Shown in pieces: positions 22,817 to 37,970 of a DNA stretch of 64,000 nt. Under the pieces are notes generated by a model that saw only the letters and a program-made list of their open reading frames with translations, was not told the DNA's origin and made no database searches. Source of the stretch: Luzula sylvatica. Taxonomy: Eukaryota; Streptophyta; Magnoliopsida; Poales; Juncaceae. The stretch is from contig OX326958.1 of the NCBI GenBank assembly GCA_946800325.1, positions 30,363,314-30,427,313 on the forward strand, read 5' to 3'. Positions within the stretch are counted from its first letter, which is position 1. Each line of letters opens with the position of its first letter. The translations under genes were made by a program, and so were the position numbers.

Positions 22817-24728
22817 TTTTTTTGAAGAGAGAGGCAAGCGCGATACGCGCTCGATCCAATCATTTTTATATATCATCGAAAACTCCAAGATAGAGTAGTT
22901 ACATCGAGATTACACGAGGAGAGGAGAAAAAACAATAAACAATACACGATATTAAGACCTTCTCACTCTTGAAACTCCTAAGCGCACTTCCTACCTAACG
23001 GATGCCCTAACAATGGATGGTCCATTTTAGGGTGAGGTCCCGAATGCAACTTGAGAGTAGCATGTGCAATCGTCCCGTATGTTGGAAGATACGGTTATTA
23101 CGCTCCCTCCAAATCGTCCAAATGGTAGCTAGCCATTTCGTATCCCACACCTTGGCCTCTTTAGTCGGCAAGGTCTTACGGTAGTCCCACCATAGTGCGG
23201 ATAGGGAAGGCGAATTGGTGCATAGTGAGGGTTGTAAGGTTCGCCATAGTTCGGTTGCGAATGGACATTGAAATAGTAGGTGATCCACCGATTCGTTTGC
23301 TTCGGAGCATAGCTTGCATACCGGATCATTGGGCCACCCTCTTTTAATGAGATTGTCCGCCGTTAGAATTCGGTTATTGATCGCTAGCCACCCAAAAATT
23401 TGGACTTTGATGGGAGCTTTGATTTTGAAGATGTGCGGCGTCCAAGGACATTCTAGTCCCGGGTGTGAAATTCGTGAGTAAATTTTTGCCGTTTCGTATT
23501 TCACTATGGTCCCTTGATTGGCGTTGAAACGACCCCATAGTGGGTCGGCCCTTCTTAGCGACTCGTATAGGGGAAGTAAAAGTTGTAAATCCTTCAAGAA
23601 ATAGGACCCGAGATTATGTGGTATGTGTTCGATGTCCCCGGCTTGTTGGACATTGTATAATGTCCGAATCGTGACGGCCCATTGAGATGCTTGATCGGTG
23701 TCGAGCTTGAATAACCACTTCATAACCAATGCTTTGTTATGTCTCTCGAGATCAATGATACCGAGTCCGCCATGCATCTTCGGTAAACATACTTTTCTCC
23801 AATTAACTAAACAATGTCCACCGAGAATCTTATCACTTCCTTTCCAAAAGAAAGCCCGCATAATTTGGTTAAGTTCCTCTACAACTCCCTTCGGTAATAT
23901 CATTGCTTGCATGTAAAAATTTGGTATTGCGCCCAACACCGTTTTTACTAGTGTGGTTCGTCCCCCCATTGTTAGGCATTTGTTTTTCCAATTATTTATT
24001 TTTGCTCTCAACTTTTCGATCATCGGTTTGAAAGTGAAATTACTCGGCTTTTTAAATGAGAGTGGCAATCCGAGGTATTTTAATGGTAAGCTCTTTTTGT
24101 TGCATTTTAGTATCGTGGTTAGGTGGGAGTGTAATTCATCGGGAATAGCAATCGGGACGTATCCGCTTTTCTCCCAATTGATCTCCAAACCCGATAATTC
24201 GGAGAAGTAAGATATTGTTTGCATGAGGATTTTGAGGTTTTGCGGGTGTGCCTCTATGAAGAATAGTGTATCGTCCGCGTATTGTAGTGTTGTCGGCGCA
24301 AAAATGATGGGGTTAGTTAGTAATGCGCTCATCTTAGCGATCATGACTTGTAAAGCATCAACTACTAGGGTAAAGAGTAATGGCGATAAGGGATCTCCTT
24401 GGCGAAGGCCTCTTTTGTGTTTAAAATATGGACCCCTTATGCCATTTGTGTTAATGGACGAGCTTGAGGACACTAAAATGCTTTTAATCCATTCAATCCA
24501 TCTTAGCGGGAACCGTCTTGCCGTTAGAACTTCCTCTAGAAACGGCCACGATACATTATCGAAGGCTTTTTTAAAGTCTAGTTTAAACATCACCATCGGA
24601 ATTTTCGCTTTATGATAAAAGTTTAGGGTCTCCCTAGAGGAGATGAAAAGTTCACTAATTGATCTATCCTTGATGAACGCGGCTTGACATCTATGGATTA
24701 GGAGTGGCATGTACGCGGCTTGACATCT
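22817..24728 (-). mobile_element. 5'-truncated L1-type LINE with 20-bp target duplication
   Basis: On the minus strand an uninterrupted frame encodes a reverse transcriptase fragment (about 24727 down to 23007; 567 aa from the first ATG at 24710). It has motif A in KLDFKKAFDNVSW, the catalytic box LQYADDTLF, and a C-terminal zf-RVT Cys/His knuckle (CKLCSEANESVDH, then QCP). The endonuclease and ORF1 are missing through 5' truncation. The 3' end has a short poly(A), seen as T residues at 22815-22823. A 20-bp direct repeat flanks it: ATGAATTGCGTTATTAACTT at 22797-22816 and 24729-24748. The intact frame and perfect duplication argue for a recent insertion. Confidence 0.93.
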
Positions 24729-24748
24729 ATGAATTGCGTTATTAACTT

Positions 24749-27192
24749 ATTATTATGTTTTAGATATCTTGCGTTTTAGCGTCGCTATTTATTAAATTCA
24801 ATTTATTTCATTGATTTGTAAAATTCATTTAAATTCAGCAAATGTGTGTGAAACAAAAACAAATTTTTGGACAAAGATCAGTCCAGTAATAATTATTAGA
24901 CCTATGTTAGTCCAATACTAATACTAATTATAAGCCCATGTAACTCACAAAACTTTGCATTCATATGCCCAATTCACTTAAAATGTGGGCTCAATGTTCA
25001 AATATCATTTCTCTCTGCGTGGCAGCGTGGTACTGCAGAGAATCTTGAAATCTCGTCGTCTCTGACCAACCTTTCACCAAATATTTCTCCGTTTCTTCTT
25101 GTTGGCAAGGATTCTAGATCAGTACTACTTGTAAATTGTGTATTCAATACGGAATTCGATCTGTTAATTCTAAGCTTGGACTAATGTGGGTTTCGGTGGA
25201 AACTTCTTCTTATGTACCTGAGACCCAATAGGAATCTACATCGTACCATATCCATGGATTTAGGAGATCTAGAGTTTGTTATTCTCACGCCAGGATGTTA
25301 GATTTTGATTGCTAAGTCGATTGATGGAGCTTAATCAAGTAAAGTTGCTTTCTTGACTTGATTGGGGGCATGCTTTGTTCATGTCTATCACGTGTTCGAC
25401 GAAATGTACGAGAGATTGTATCATGACATTTCATGGATATGTAGCACAAGTCAATTAATCAGTACAATGTGAAATTCAGATTAGATTCATGCATGGACAG
25501 ACCAGACCTACCAATCTGATTCTCAAAAGTCAAAAGGGAATCGATGCTTAATTGAGGTAACTTAATTTAATCTCAATTCTTGCAAATTATCTTTTATTTA
25601 ACAATGAGCAATGCAACTGTGACAATCTTATACTTGTTATTTTTCCCTTTTCTGAAAATGTTGACGCGGTAATGAATACTGTTTCTCTTAAAGGAAGTCA
25701 AAATTCAAATTGAACATAGTTTGAAACGTAAATAAGAGGAATAATGATATGCAAATTATACTAAATTAGTATATATAACTACTACCAATAGCAGCAAACC
25801 AACTATCTATCACCAATCAAAGATATTATTTTCATTTGTTTTATTTTTTCTGATATAAAAAGCATATTGACTTGGACTTGGAGTATAAATTTCACTGGTC
25901 AAGTATACAAATCTTAGTCTATTAATATTAGCTGGCATATCATACTCAGTTAATAACTTAATAGAATACCATTCACCAAAAATATATCTACCAATAAGAA
26001 ACCAAGATCATGATCGAATTAGAATTTAGAACAATTCAAATGAAATCCCGAGTAACTTATGGAGAAAAGGGTCAACTAAATTATTAAATCTATATCAAGA
26101 TTGAAGATTTAGTAACAATAATTGAGTAATTAATTGATTAACTTATCATATGCTTGAATTTGGATTTGCCGATCAAAGCAAAGTGACATCACTAATTAAC
26201 AATTAGAGAGTTTAAAAGTCAGAATTTAAACAATTTTATAAATAGAGTAATTTTTTATAGGTGATATTTGAAATTAAAATTAATTTAAATTAAATTCTTG
26301 GTTCATTTGATTGGAATTATTAACTAAGTTTAAACAAGAGTTAGATTTGGTCAAAATGTTTGGTTTCGAAATTCGAATTTTAAACGAATTTCATGCTAGA
26401 ATTGAGTCAACTTGTACTTTTTTTTTAGTTTTGTGATTTGGAAAATAATGAAAGTCTTTTAAATCGAATCGATTGAACATTTCTTTCTTAGCGTATAAAA
26501 TTAACATTAAAAGTTTAAAAGTCAATAGAAGTTTGTTTTGTAATTAAGTTAATATATCCAAATTTGCAGAATTTTTGGATCATGATATTATTTTCTTTTG
26601 TCATAGAAAACTATTTATGACATGTGGTTTATTAAGCCTGTCATTTGAATTTTAGTCCCTAAAATTCTGTACATTATTTCACTGTTGATAATTCTAATAA
26701 AGATAAAATTGATGTAGACTAATTAATAGATATTGCGTAAGGACCATTTAAATTGCAAAATTTCCACAAATCTATTCTAGAAACAGTAATCCCTCAATTC
26801 GAAATTTGAAATCTTGAAATACAGAATTTCATGTAGAATTCCTATTTCGTCATGTGATGATTAAACTTTCAAGCTTCAAGTAAAAATCTCTGGGTGATAT
26901 ATATTTTTTCTCATCTAAAATAATATTCATGGTCAAAGTTAGGAGTTATAATTACCAAGTCTCATTCTTTCATGTTGCTACGATATATTCATGTCACGGT
27001 CAAAACAAAACATTCCTAACTAGCCACGAATGAAATATAAAATACAGGTGTGTACGCAAAGAAACCCTGTTATACTCCAAGATGAAATAATTTCAAAAAT
27101 CAAAAGTCAGTTTGAAACCACTTATTTTTGGGTTTTTACCATGAAATACTTTTTCAAACCAGTTTTGGAGCAAATATATGAGCTACGGAGCC
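24749..27192. other. Intergenic region upstream of the ALD1-type gene
   Basis: About 25000-25330 is less AT-rich and looks like former transcribed sequence (CTCGTCGTCTCTGACCAACC, GTAAATTGTG), but gives no protein I recognise. TTGAC words, the W-box core, occur at about 25867, among others. The remaining 2 kb is AT-rich with no repeat borders found. Confidence 0.4.
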
Positions 27193-27230
27193 TATAAATA
27201 CTATGCACTTATAATGCCATTTTATATAAG
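27193..27230 (+). promoter_or_regulatory. TATA boxes of the ALD1-type gene
   Basis: TATAAATA at 27193-27200 and TATATAAG at about 27223-27230 are both canonical plant TATA sequences, 80-120 bp upstream of the proposed ATG at 27313. Either gives a leader of about 60-90 nt. This placement supports the short first exon proposed for the gene. Confidence 0.55.
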
Positions 27231-27312
27231 CCACCAAAGTTCTTAAATTTATAAGAGCCTTGATACACCTTATATACATTGCTATATACACCACCTTTAG
27301 CTAATCATCATC

Positions 27313-30218
<2,906 letters not shown>

Positions 30219-33042
30219 TGATTTCAGATGGTAACGATAGTAAATATATTGTTTTTTTTTTAAATAAATGCAACAATTTTGTTGTTTTTTTATTTTTATT
30301 TTATGACTGCGTTGTAAAATGAAATTATAAATCTTGCAGAAAATAGTAGGCCCAAAACTCTATAAATTAAACATAAATAATTGATGCGGCCCTATTTTAA
30401 ATAGCTACCGATTCAGATTTTGAGTTCATTATGATTATGATTATGATATGGATAATTCTTCCGTGCCCCTCAAATGCACAAAAGCATCCTCGATCCGTAC
30501 GGATGTGGTGAATAGTGCATTTGAGGGTTAATACGATCCCCCAATTTGCACCCTCCGTTGTATTAGTGATTAATTATGTTTTGAATTAACGGTTAATTCA
30601 AATGTAATTAACGGTTAATATAAATATATTAGTCATTAATATAATTAATAATTTCAATTAACCATCAATTCAAATGACGGGGTATATCAATCGGGAGATA
30701 TATATCATTTCCCCCCAATTGTTAAATCTGGGGGGAAACTCAGGGGCACGGTAAATGAGCTCTTATGATATTATGATCTACTAGTTCCAAAGCATACACG
30801 AATCATTTCCAAGGTTACAATAACGTTTTCTTATTCATACAAAAAGCATTGTCTTTTAAAATAGAAGGAATTTAGTGTTGTTTAAATTGCAAACAAATTA
30901 TTTTGCATATTGTGGTAACCATTTTAATTGCATTCTTTACATATTGAGTGAGTGATGGTTAAGATATTGGAAGATATCAAGAAATTAATAAAAAAAAAAG
31001 AACCTAAGACTCGATGTAGATCCTTGATTTATAATATTTATATATGTTGAGAGAATAATAATAATCACGTTTGGTGTATACATGTTATTTGAAAAATAAT
31101 TCGTGATCAATAACATATGTTGGATAATTTGTTTTATTGAGCTCGTGATGGGTGAAAAACCCTCTCAGACTTGTCACTTCTTATTATGATATTGCGACTA
31201 ATTTCATTCACAAAAATTTATATGATAATTTATGTTATTGAACTACTTCATTCTAGTTCTATTGTTTTCTTTGTGTGCTATTTACATGGGCTTCATAGGC
31301 CGAAAAAAAATTACTTTTATATACGGCCTTGACAATGTCAATTCTATGCATGGACAAAATATGTCTCCAGTGGAGTTTGGTGTTTGATGACAATATACAC
31401 CATTTCTACCAAGGTATTTTACTATGGGTACCCAAATTCACTCATCTCCAATAATTAACTGATTTTAAGTTGTACGTCAATTTTTTACATTCCAAGTCAA
31501 AATTGGAAAAACAAATAAAATAAATTTTCAATTTTCAATTTAATTATATTATTTCTGACTTTCTAGGAGATTTTTTCAGGCACGTAACATTTAAAATTAA
31601 ATATGCGGTTTTTTCTAAATAAAACATTGTACTCAATTGTAACAAGTTGACGTTTTAGTTGAAATAACACGTAATATTTGGCTTTCTAAATTTACTTTTA
31701 TATACGGTTTTTTCTAAATTAAATATGCGATTTTTTCAGGTACGTAATATTTGGCTTTCTTATTTAGAAGAAATAACGTGCAAGACAACACTTGTTTTAT
31801 ATCACTTGTTTGTAATACTAGGTTTTGATACTATGGGTAAAACTCAATATTGCGTAACAAACTGCAAAACATATATTTTACAATATCCAAGATTTTTATG
31901 TCAAACACTTAACAATAATTGATTCATTTGTTGACACGAAACCACATTCATTTTACTAACAATATCAACACGTGACTTCCATTCCTAACATTTGCACTAC
32001 TTATTTTCTAAAAATAATGGACACAAACAAGGATGAAACCGGGATAAAATGATGAGGATGTGTGGGGGGTGGGGGAATGATAAGGTGGGAGATTAAGTAA
32101 TTAAATCCAATTTTTAATAATATTTTTTCCATAAAAAAATTTGTGTGTGTGTGTGTGGGGTGTGTGTGTGTGGGGGGGGGGGGGCAAGTTGTCCCCCTCC
32201 CCCTTTCAATAATGAATTTTTTATTAGCCTAATCTAACTTTATGAATATTATAAAATAAAGTAACTATTTAGATTCTTTATTTTTGTATGTGTAAATTAG
32301 GTTGATCATTTTAGACACGTAATATTTTGAATTAAGTATTCAATTTTTATTTTTAGAAGAAACTATGTGCAATGTCAGCTGTTTCTTTTTTGGATAAAAT
32401 AACACATAATTTTATCTTGTTTGTTATTTAGAATGAACAGCACGCAACACAACATTTGACTCGTATCACTTGTCCGTAATTCTAGATTTAATAAATATCG
32501 TTTAGCAAAATGTTCTTTATTTTTTTCCTTTTTACAGAATTTTGTACCAAATAAACACGTAGCAATAATCAGTTTCTTAATCTACACGGATTGACAGGTA
32601 TTTTGCATGTATTACCGACACGTGACATCCGTTATTAGTGTTTACAATACAACTTTTTAAAAAACAATGGGAACAAAACAATTTATGTAAAAAAAAATGT
32701 ATTACTCTGTATAGAATGGGTGTAGGAAATTTTTCAAAACCATCTGAATTTTCTGAAATTCTTTTAAAAAATAAATCTAGCATATTGTGATTATTTCATC
32801 TGGTTCTTATAAACTAGGTTGGTTTTGTTGAAAAAAAATTCTTATTTAGTTTTTCTTTCATATTTATTTTATTGTATTTTAACTTGCACTTAGTTACAAG
32901 TGAAAATAGTTGGTGGGTGACAAACTGTGTGCTTGTAGCAATATTCCTTCTGTAAAACACCCAAGTCCTTGCATACAATGAGCGCCCATAGTAATTCACT
33001 AATTCTCTACTCTCTGGCTTCAACCATAACCACCGCCACCTC
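30219..33042. other. Intergenic region with a MITE-like block and the left half of a segmental duplication
   Basis: After the ALD1-type 3' UTR comes a hairpin-rich MITE-like block (30461-30751, listed separately). From about 31340 onward the sequence is a diverged copy of 37040 onward, sharing GTGGAGTTTGGT, ACTATGG and TCATC-CCTAATAACT blocks. Within it, ACACGT-containing repeats occur near 31960 and 32540-32620. A GT/G-run microsatellite lies at 32143-32184. No gene is seen before 33132. Confidence 0.5.
30461..30751. mobile_element. MITE-like element with nested hairpins
   Basis: The ends are perfect inverted repeats, CCGTGCCCCT (30461-30470) and AGGGGCACGG (30742-30751). Inside are two further inverted pairs: CTCAAATGCAC with GTGCATTTGAG (about 30469 and 30516), and TTTCCCCCCA with TGGGGGGAAA (about 30708 and 30728). 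No convincing target duplication was found, and the family is not known to me. Confidence 0.55.
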
Positions 33043-33052
33043 TATATATAAA
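33043..33052 (+). promoter_or_regulatory. TATA box of the 75-aa gene
   Basis: TATATATAAA lies about 80 bp upstream of the ATG at 33132, followed by a (CT)n leader (33056-33073). The same order, with CAATGAGCGCCCATAG further upstream (about 32978), occurs before the paralogue at 38974. Confidence 0.7.
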
Positions 33053-33131
33053 GCACCTCTCTCTCTCTCTCATCTCTCAAACTCAAATTCAACCTAGATT
33101 TGAAAGAACACATAAAATTAACTCTTCCAAG

Positions 33132-33359
33132 ATGATGTCTGTGGGCTTCAGTTATGCTCAGCTCCAAGTTCAGAAAGACGAAGTGAAGGAGAAGACGATG
33201 AAGAAGCAGAAAGGAATGGAGAAAGTACAGGAAATCTCCAGTAGCAAGGTTTATCCAAGTACAAAATCGCCCAAGATAGAAAAAAATTGCAAATTAAGAG
33301 GGTGGAAATGGAGTGCAAGGTCCCTACTTGTGAAATTTAATGCCTGTTTGCAATTTTAA
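33132..33359 (+). CDS. Small hypothetical protein, 75 aa (duplicate copy 1)
   Basis: The protein starts MMSVGFSYAQLQVQKDEVKE and is Lys/Glu-rich, with no signal peptide or membrane segment. It is about 70% identical to the 59-aa product at 38974 over the first 50 residues, including MMSVGFSYAQLQ and KVYPS..SP. An extra base after the shared SPxxEK region shifts the frame, so the C-terminus differs and runs 16 residues longer than the paralogue. TATA box, CT-rich leader and upstream block are conserved between the copies, which supports both being genes. I do not recognise the family; the MMSVGFSYAQ start should make it searchable. Confidence 0.65.
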   Translation: MMSVGFSYAQLQVQKDEVKEKTMKKQKGMEKVQEISSSKVYPSTKSPKIEKNCKLRGWKWSARSLLVKFNACLQF

Positions 33360-34025
33360 AAACTTGAACATGGCAAATATGTTGTCGTTGTTTTCTATAT
33401 ATGTATGCTTTGAATGTATGAACTATAAGCAGTTATGTATATTATGAGTTTATGACTAATTTAGTGTATTTTTGTTTACTCTGTTTTTAGAATGTTTCGT
33501 ATACCTTATTTTGCTGGTACCGCTTTATCGGTACACTACAACTCTGATCCTTTAATCAGTATCAAATCTCGATTGGGGTTTAATTTTTAATCAAGTGAAA
33601 TGATGGATATGTTTGATTTGGTGGGAACTTTAAATTCTAGGAAATTTTGGAATCTATATTTTAAAATACATGAATTTAATTTGTATAGTTACTATTTGTT
33701 TGATTTGATGAGTATGACCCCAGGAGTTATAAAACTTGGAGATTATATATATATGTATATTATATAATATGAAAATATAATTGTAAAATTATTAGTGACT
33801 GATTGTGTCTACTATTTATTCCATAGTATTACAACTAAGCAATTATTTGATGAATTTATAAATTTTTTACGTGGTTTAATTTATAATCTTTGTACGGATA
33901 TATGTTATTTTTATACATGTGTATACTTGTTTGTCCCTTTAGATATCTTTTTGTTGTCCTCGGTATATTTTATTTTTCTATCATACATTTTATACTGATA
34001 TATATTACTTTTGAGTTGTATATAT

Positions 34026-34167
34026 ATATTTTTTGAAATAAAACATAATCCATGAAACATGAATATTATTGATTTCATTTTTTTATTTGTGATACCAATT
34101 TGACTTGAATCATTGATCGATGGTATTTTGTGTTAAACACTTTACCACTAGACCAAGTGACCATTGG
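34026..34167 (-). mobile_element. tRNA-derived SINE, minus strand, with 16-bp target duplication
   Basis: Read on the minus strand it starts CCAATGGTCACTTGGTCTAG with a box-A-like TAGTGGTAAAGTG, then TTTAACACAA, a degenerate box B (GATTCAAGTC) and a 3' end (CATGGATTATGTTTTATTTC). It matches the SINE at 21592-21734 in the same order. A perfect 16-bp duplication, TTTGAGTTGTATATAT, flanks it at 34010-34025 and 34168-34183. Confidence 0.78.
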
Positions 34168-34917
34168 TTTGAGTTGTATATATTATGATTGTATTTTTTT
34201 TCTGACTAAACAATACAAACACAATATATACGACTCGAAAATAATATATACACATATATCAGTATAAAAAAGTATGTAGAAAAATAATAAACTATGTTTG
34301 CATTGTATTCATATTGTTTATAATACTTTTTTTTTAGCACATACATTATTTTAATTTTGATCGAACCAGTATTTATATGGAAAATGTTGGACATTTCCTA
34401 GTACTTTCCTCCACAATTCTTGTTGACGTGGATATGGTTTAACAGCTCAATTTTTAACACCTTAATTTATGATTTGATATTTTAATAAAATATTTAAATC
34501 ATAAATTAATATAGTTAAATCATAAATTAAGGTGTCAATCCATAAATGATGGTGTAAAATCAAATTTTAAAAATCATGTCATGTCATCAAAGCTTGTTGG
34601 GTGAGTACTAGGGTACATACATTATTTTAGTATTTAATATTGTCTGAAATATTGTGAAGAATGATATAATATTTGTTATTACGTTTTAGTAAAATGGTAT
34701 TATATCTTATTATTATATATTATTATATAATGACACTAATATAAGTATTATTATTTGATTAAAAAAATAAGATATTTTGTTATCATAATGTAAAATAATT
34801 GTAAAACATATGAATAATCATAGATAAATGAATTCAAATAACATTATTTTAAGATGATGTTATTAATATTATCATACAAATATATAATTGTATTATAATA
34901 ATAAAACATAATTTATA

Positions 34918-34945
34918 TGCTCGTCGCGTAGCGCGAGTATTCTCC
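34918..34945 (+). mobile_element. Helitron-like 3' terminus
   Basis: The sequence forms a GC-rich hairpin (CTCGTCGC, loop GTA, GCGCGAG) followed by TATTCTCCTAG and then a T. This fits the Helitron 3' end rule of a short hairpin about 10 nt before CTRR, with insertion before T. The 5' terminus was not found, so the extent of the element is unknown; it would occupy AT-rich sequence upstream. Confidence 0.5.
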
Positions 34946-35214
34946 TAGTTATAGTATTAATTAATGGGGGGAGGGGGGATCCGAGGGAAATGGGTTTTTT
35001 TTTATCATACATGGTAAAAACTATCACAATTCATTTATTTCATCATGTTTTCTTTAACTTATCTCATGATGTCTATGTATTTTATAAAATGATTTTTCAT
35101 TTTTTTTACAAAATAGTGCCTATATTAATTTTTAACATAAAATAAATGTTCGAGTGACTCGTGTATTATCAAAGTAAAATAGTATTATCTAATATTGTTA
35201 AAATTGTCGATCTA

Positions 35215-35248
<34 letters not shown>

Positions 35249-35272
35249 TATTGTTATTATATAAATTATTAT

Positions 35273-35319
<47 letters not shown>

Positions 35320-35332
35320 ATTATTATTATTA
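35215..35332. repeat. AAT/ATT microsatellite
   Basis: Three runs of (AAT)n or (ATT)n with short interruptions make an imperfect inverted arrangement of about 118 bp. Confidence 0.9.
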
Positions 35333-37639
35333 TTATATAAAATCAATTAAATATAGTTAAGTTATTTTGCATTGTTTTTCTTACATGATTTTTTCTTCAA
35401 AATTTATAGTTAGAGAAAAGTTTATGTTGGAATCATATTAATACGGAGCTCAAAACAAAAAGAAAGATAAAATACATATTTAATTATGAATGTTTTAGTA
35501 TGAGATACACATATATGATTAAAAATCATCATTTTTTCAAGAAAAAAAATAAAATTATAAAAATAAATCTGAAGAGACTAATATAATATGATACATTATA
35601 ACACCAAGATTCACTGAATTATATTATTATTATGTGGTGTAAAGATATTTTACTTAATTTCTTTTTTTTATTAAAATTTTGAAAATTATAGTTGTCCCAT
35701 CAAATATCACCTAAACCTATCGATGTGTTGGCGTAACATAATAAATACATTAAATATTAAATTATATTAAATAATAAATGATGATAAGCGGTGAACCGTA
35801 TTAATTAGATAATGTTATTTTTGTGAATGATAAGTGGTGAATCTTATTAATGATATGTGGTGAATAGTACCATGAGTGGCCCGATTTTTTATGAATGTTA
35901 TTTATTGGGACATTTTTTAAAAATCAAAATATAATTTATTAGAGTTATTATAGATTTCACACATGTTAAACGATCTACGTGTGCAACGTTGCTACAAAAA
36001 ATGAAATATTTGCATACGCATTTTTCCAAGTTTTTTTGAAATTATTTTTTTGATTGTTATTTATTGGTTCAATTTGTAAAAAATCAACCTATACTTAATT
36101 TGAGTTATTGTAGATTTTTTTTTTTTTTTAATGAGAGTTATTGTAGATTTAAAACATGTTAAACAGTCCATGCGTGAAACAGTGAAAAAGTATTTAGGTC
36201 CATGTATTTAACATCCGTTAAACGGTAAATTATTATGTTCCATAATTTATTTTTCAAATTTATAAAGTTATAGTTAATTTAGAATGGGTGGTGGTAACAA
36301 AGACAATAGAAATATTAAATACATAAATAATATATCATATGTGAAACAATAATATTTTTTTTACTTCTCATCTTATATTTGATGACAAAAAAATTATTCA
36401 TGATTTATTATTATCATTTAAGACATAACACATTGATTTCAAGGAGGTGGATTTTAAGAAAAGAATCTAGAAATTGATAGCAAATCTTATGACTTGATAT
36501 GTAATCCACGATCCAGAAAATTTCTATAAGTTTTGAGATCATCAATAACAACGTTTGACGAGTACGGAGTATGTGTCAGTTAAAGATATTATTCGCGATT
36601 AATATTCTATATAAGATAAAAAGAATTATTCGCCTCATGAATGGAGAATAAGGTTACATAGAGTATAAGATCAATTTTATATGATAATTTTTTTTATTCA
36701 GCTGTTTCATATCAGATTTCAGATTTGTGTGTTAATTGAATGATTAATTACTTGTCTGGTTTTTCATGTAAATATCATTCTTTTTATCTTTTGTACAAAT
36801 TGTTGTTAATTGATTTATACAGTATTATGTATTTGCTGGCAAAATAAACTGTATTTCAAACATATAAACCGGCGATTAATATTTATATATTACTAACTAT
36901 AATTTTATATAAATATTTTGCATAATATTCATTTTTTTGGCTAGCAAAAATGTTATTCAATGTCATATTCACATGACATTTGTTAAATTTGTCAAGAATT
37001 TACACCGGCTCCCAGGTGGGAACTTTAATTTAGGCATTGGCAGGTCAATTATACGTGTTGACAAAATATCTAGGTTTTAAGTGGAGTTTGGTCTTTGGTG
37101 GTGGCTACATTGTACCTACCATTAATTACATTATTTGTACTATGGATGCCTACATTAACTCATCCCTAATAACTATTTAAGTAATAATTACTTGAATTTA
37201 GGTTCAAATTTTGTTTGGTCAAAATTTCAAACGGAGAACACAAAATATAAATAAATAAATAAGACAAAATTATAAAAAGTTCGGTGTTTCTTCATCAATT
37301 GATGTCAATGATACTCGAACCCACGAGCTTCATGTGTCCATGGACAAATAAAATAAAATAAAATAAAACAAAACTATACGCTTATATTTTATTCTTTCGA
37401 ATTTGTTGGAGAATGATTTTATAAACAAACAACCTTCAAATAATGTTTTTTGTTTTGTATGAAGAAACATGTAATTCTAGGTTTTAAGTTTTAACACAAT
37501 GAATTTTTTTATTTATAAAGAATAGCATGCAATATAATACTTTGTTTACACTAGTTGTTCGTAATTTTAGATTTTAACACAATAGACACAATTAAATATC
37601 GTATAGTAAAATATAATTTATTTATTTATCATTTACAAT

Positions 37640-37970
37640 GGGAAGTTCTTTTACGAAATCAACACGTAATAAGCATTCGTTTTTTTTATTTATACGGAAC
37701 AACATGCATTGTGCCAGCAATGATAACAAGTGGTTTCATTACTTACGCGTGTTTCTTTTACCAAATCAACACGTAGCACTAATCCGTTTCTTTATTTATA
37801 CGAAACAACAGGTATTGTGTCAGCAATAATAACAAGTGGTTTCATTACTTACGCGTGTTTCATTTACCAAATCAACACGTATCAATAATCCATTCTTTTA
37901 TTTATACGAAACAACATGCATTGTGCCAGCAACGGTGACAAGTGGCTTTCATTACTTGTGTTTGCTATAC
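37640..37970 (+). repeat. Three-copy 106-bp tandem repeat in duplication copy 2
   Basis: The anchor AAATCAACACGTA recurs near 37656, 37763 and 37869. Each is followed about 25 bp later by TTTATTTATACG(A/G)AACAACA and then TTGTG(C/T)CAGCAA and AAGTGG.TTTCATTACTT. A diverged single copy lies near 32550-32600 in duplication copy 1. Confidence 0.8.
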
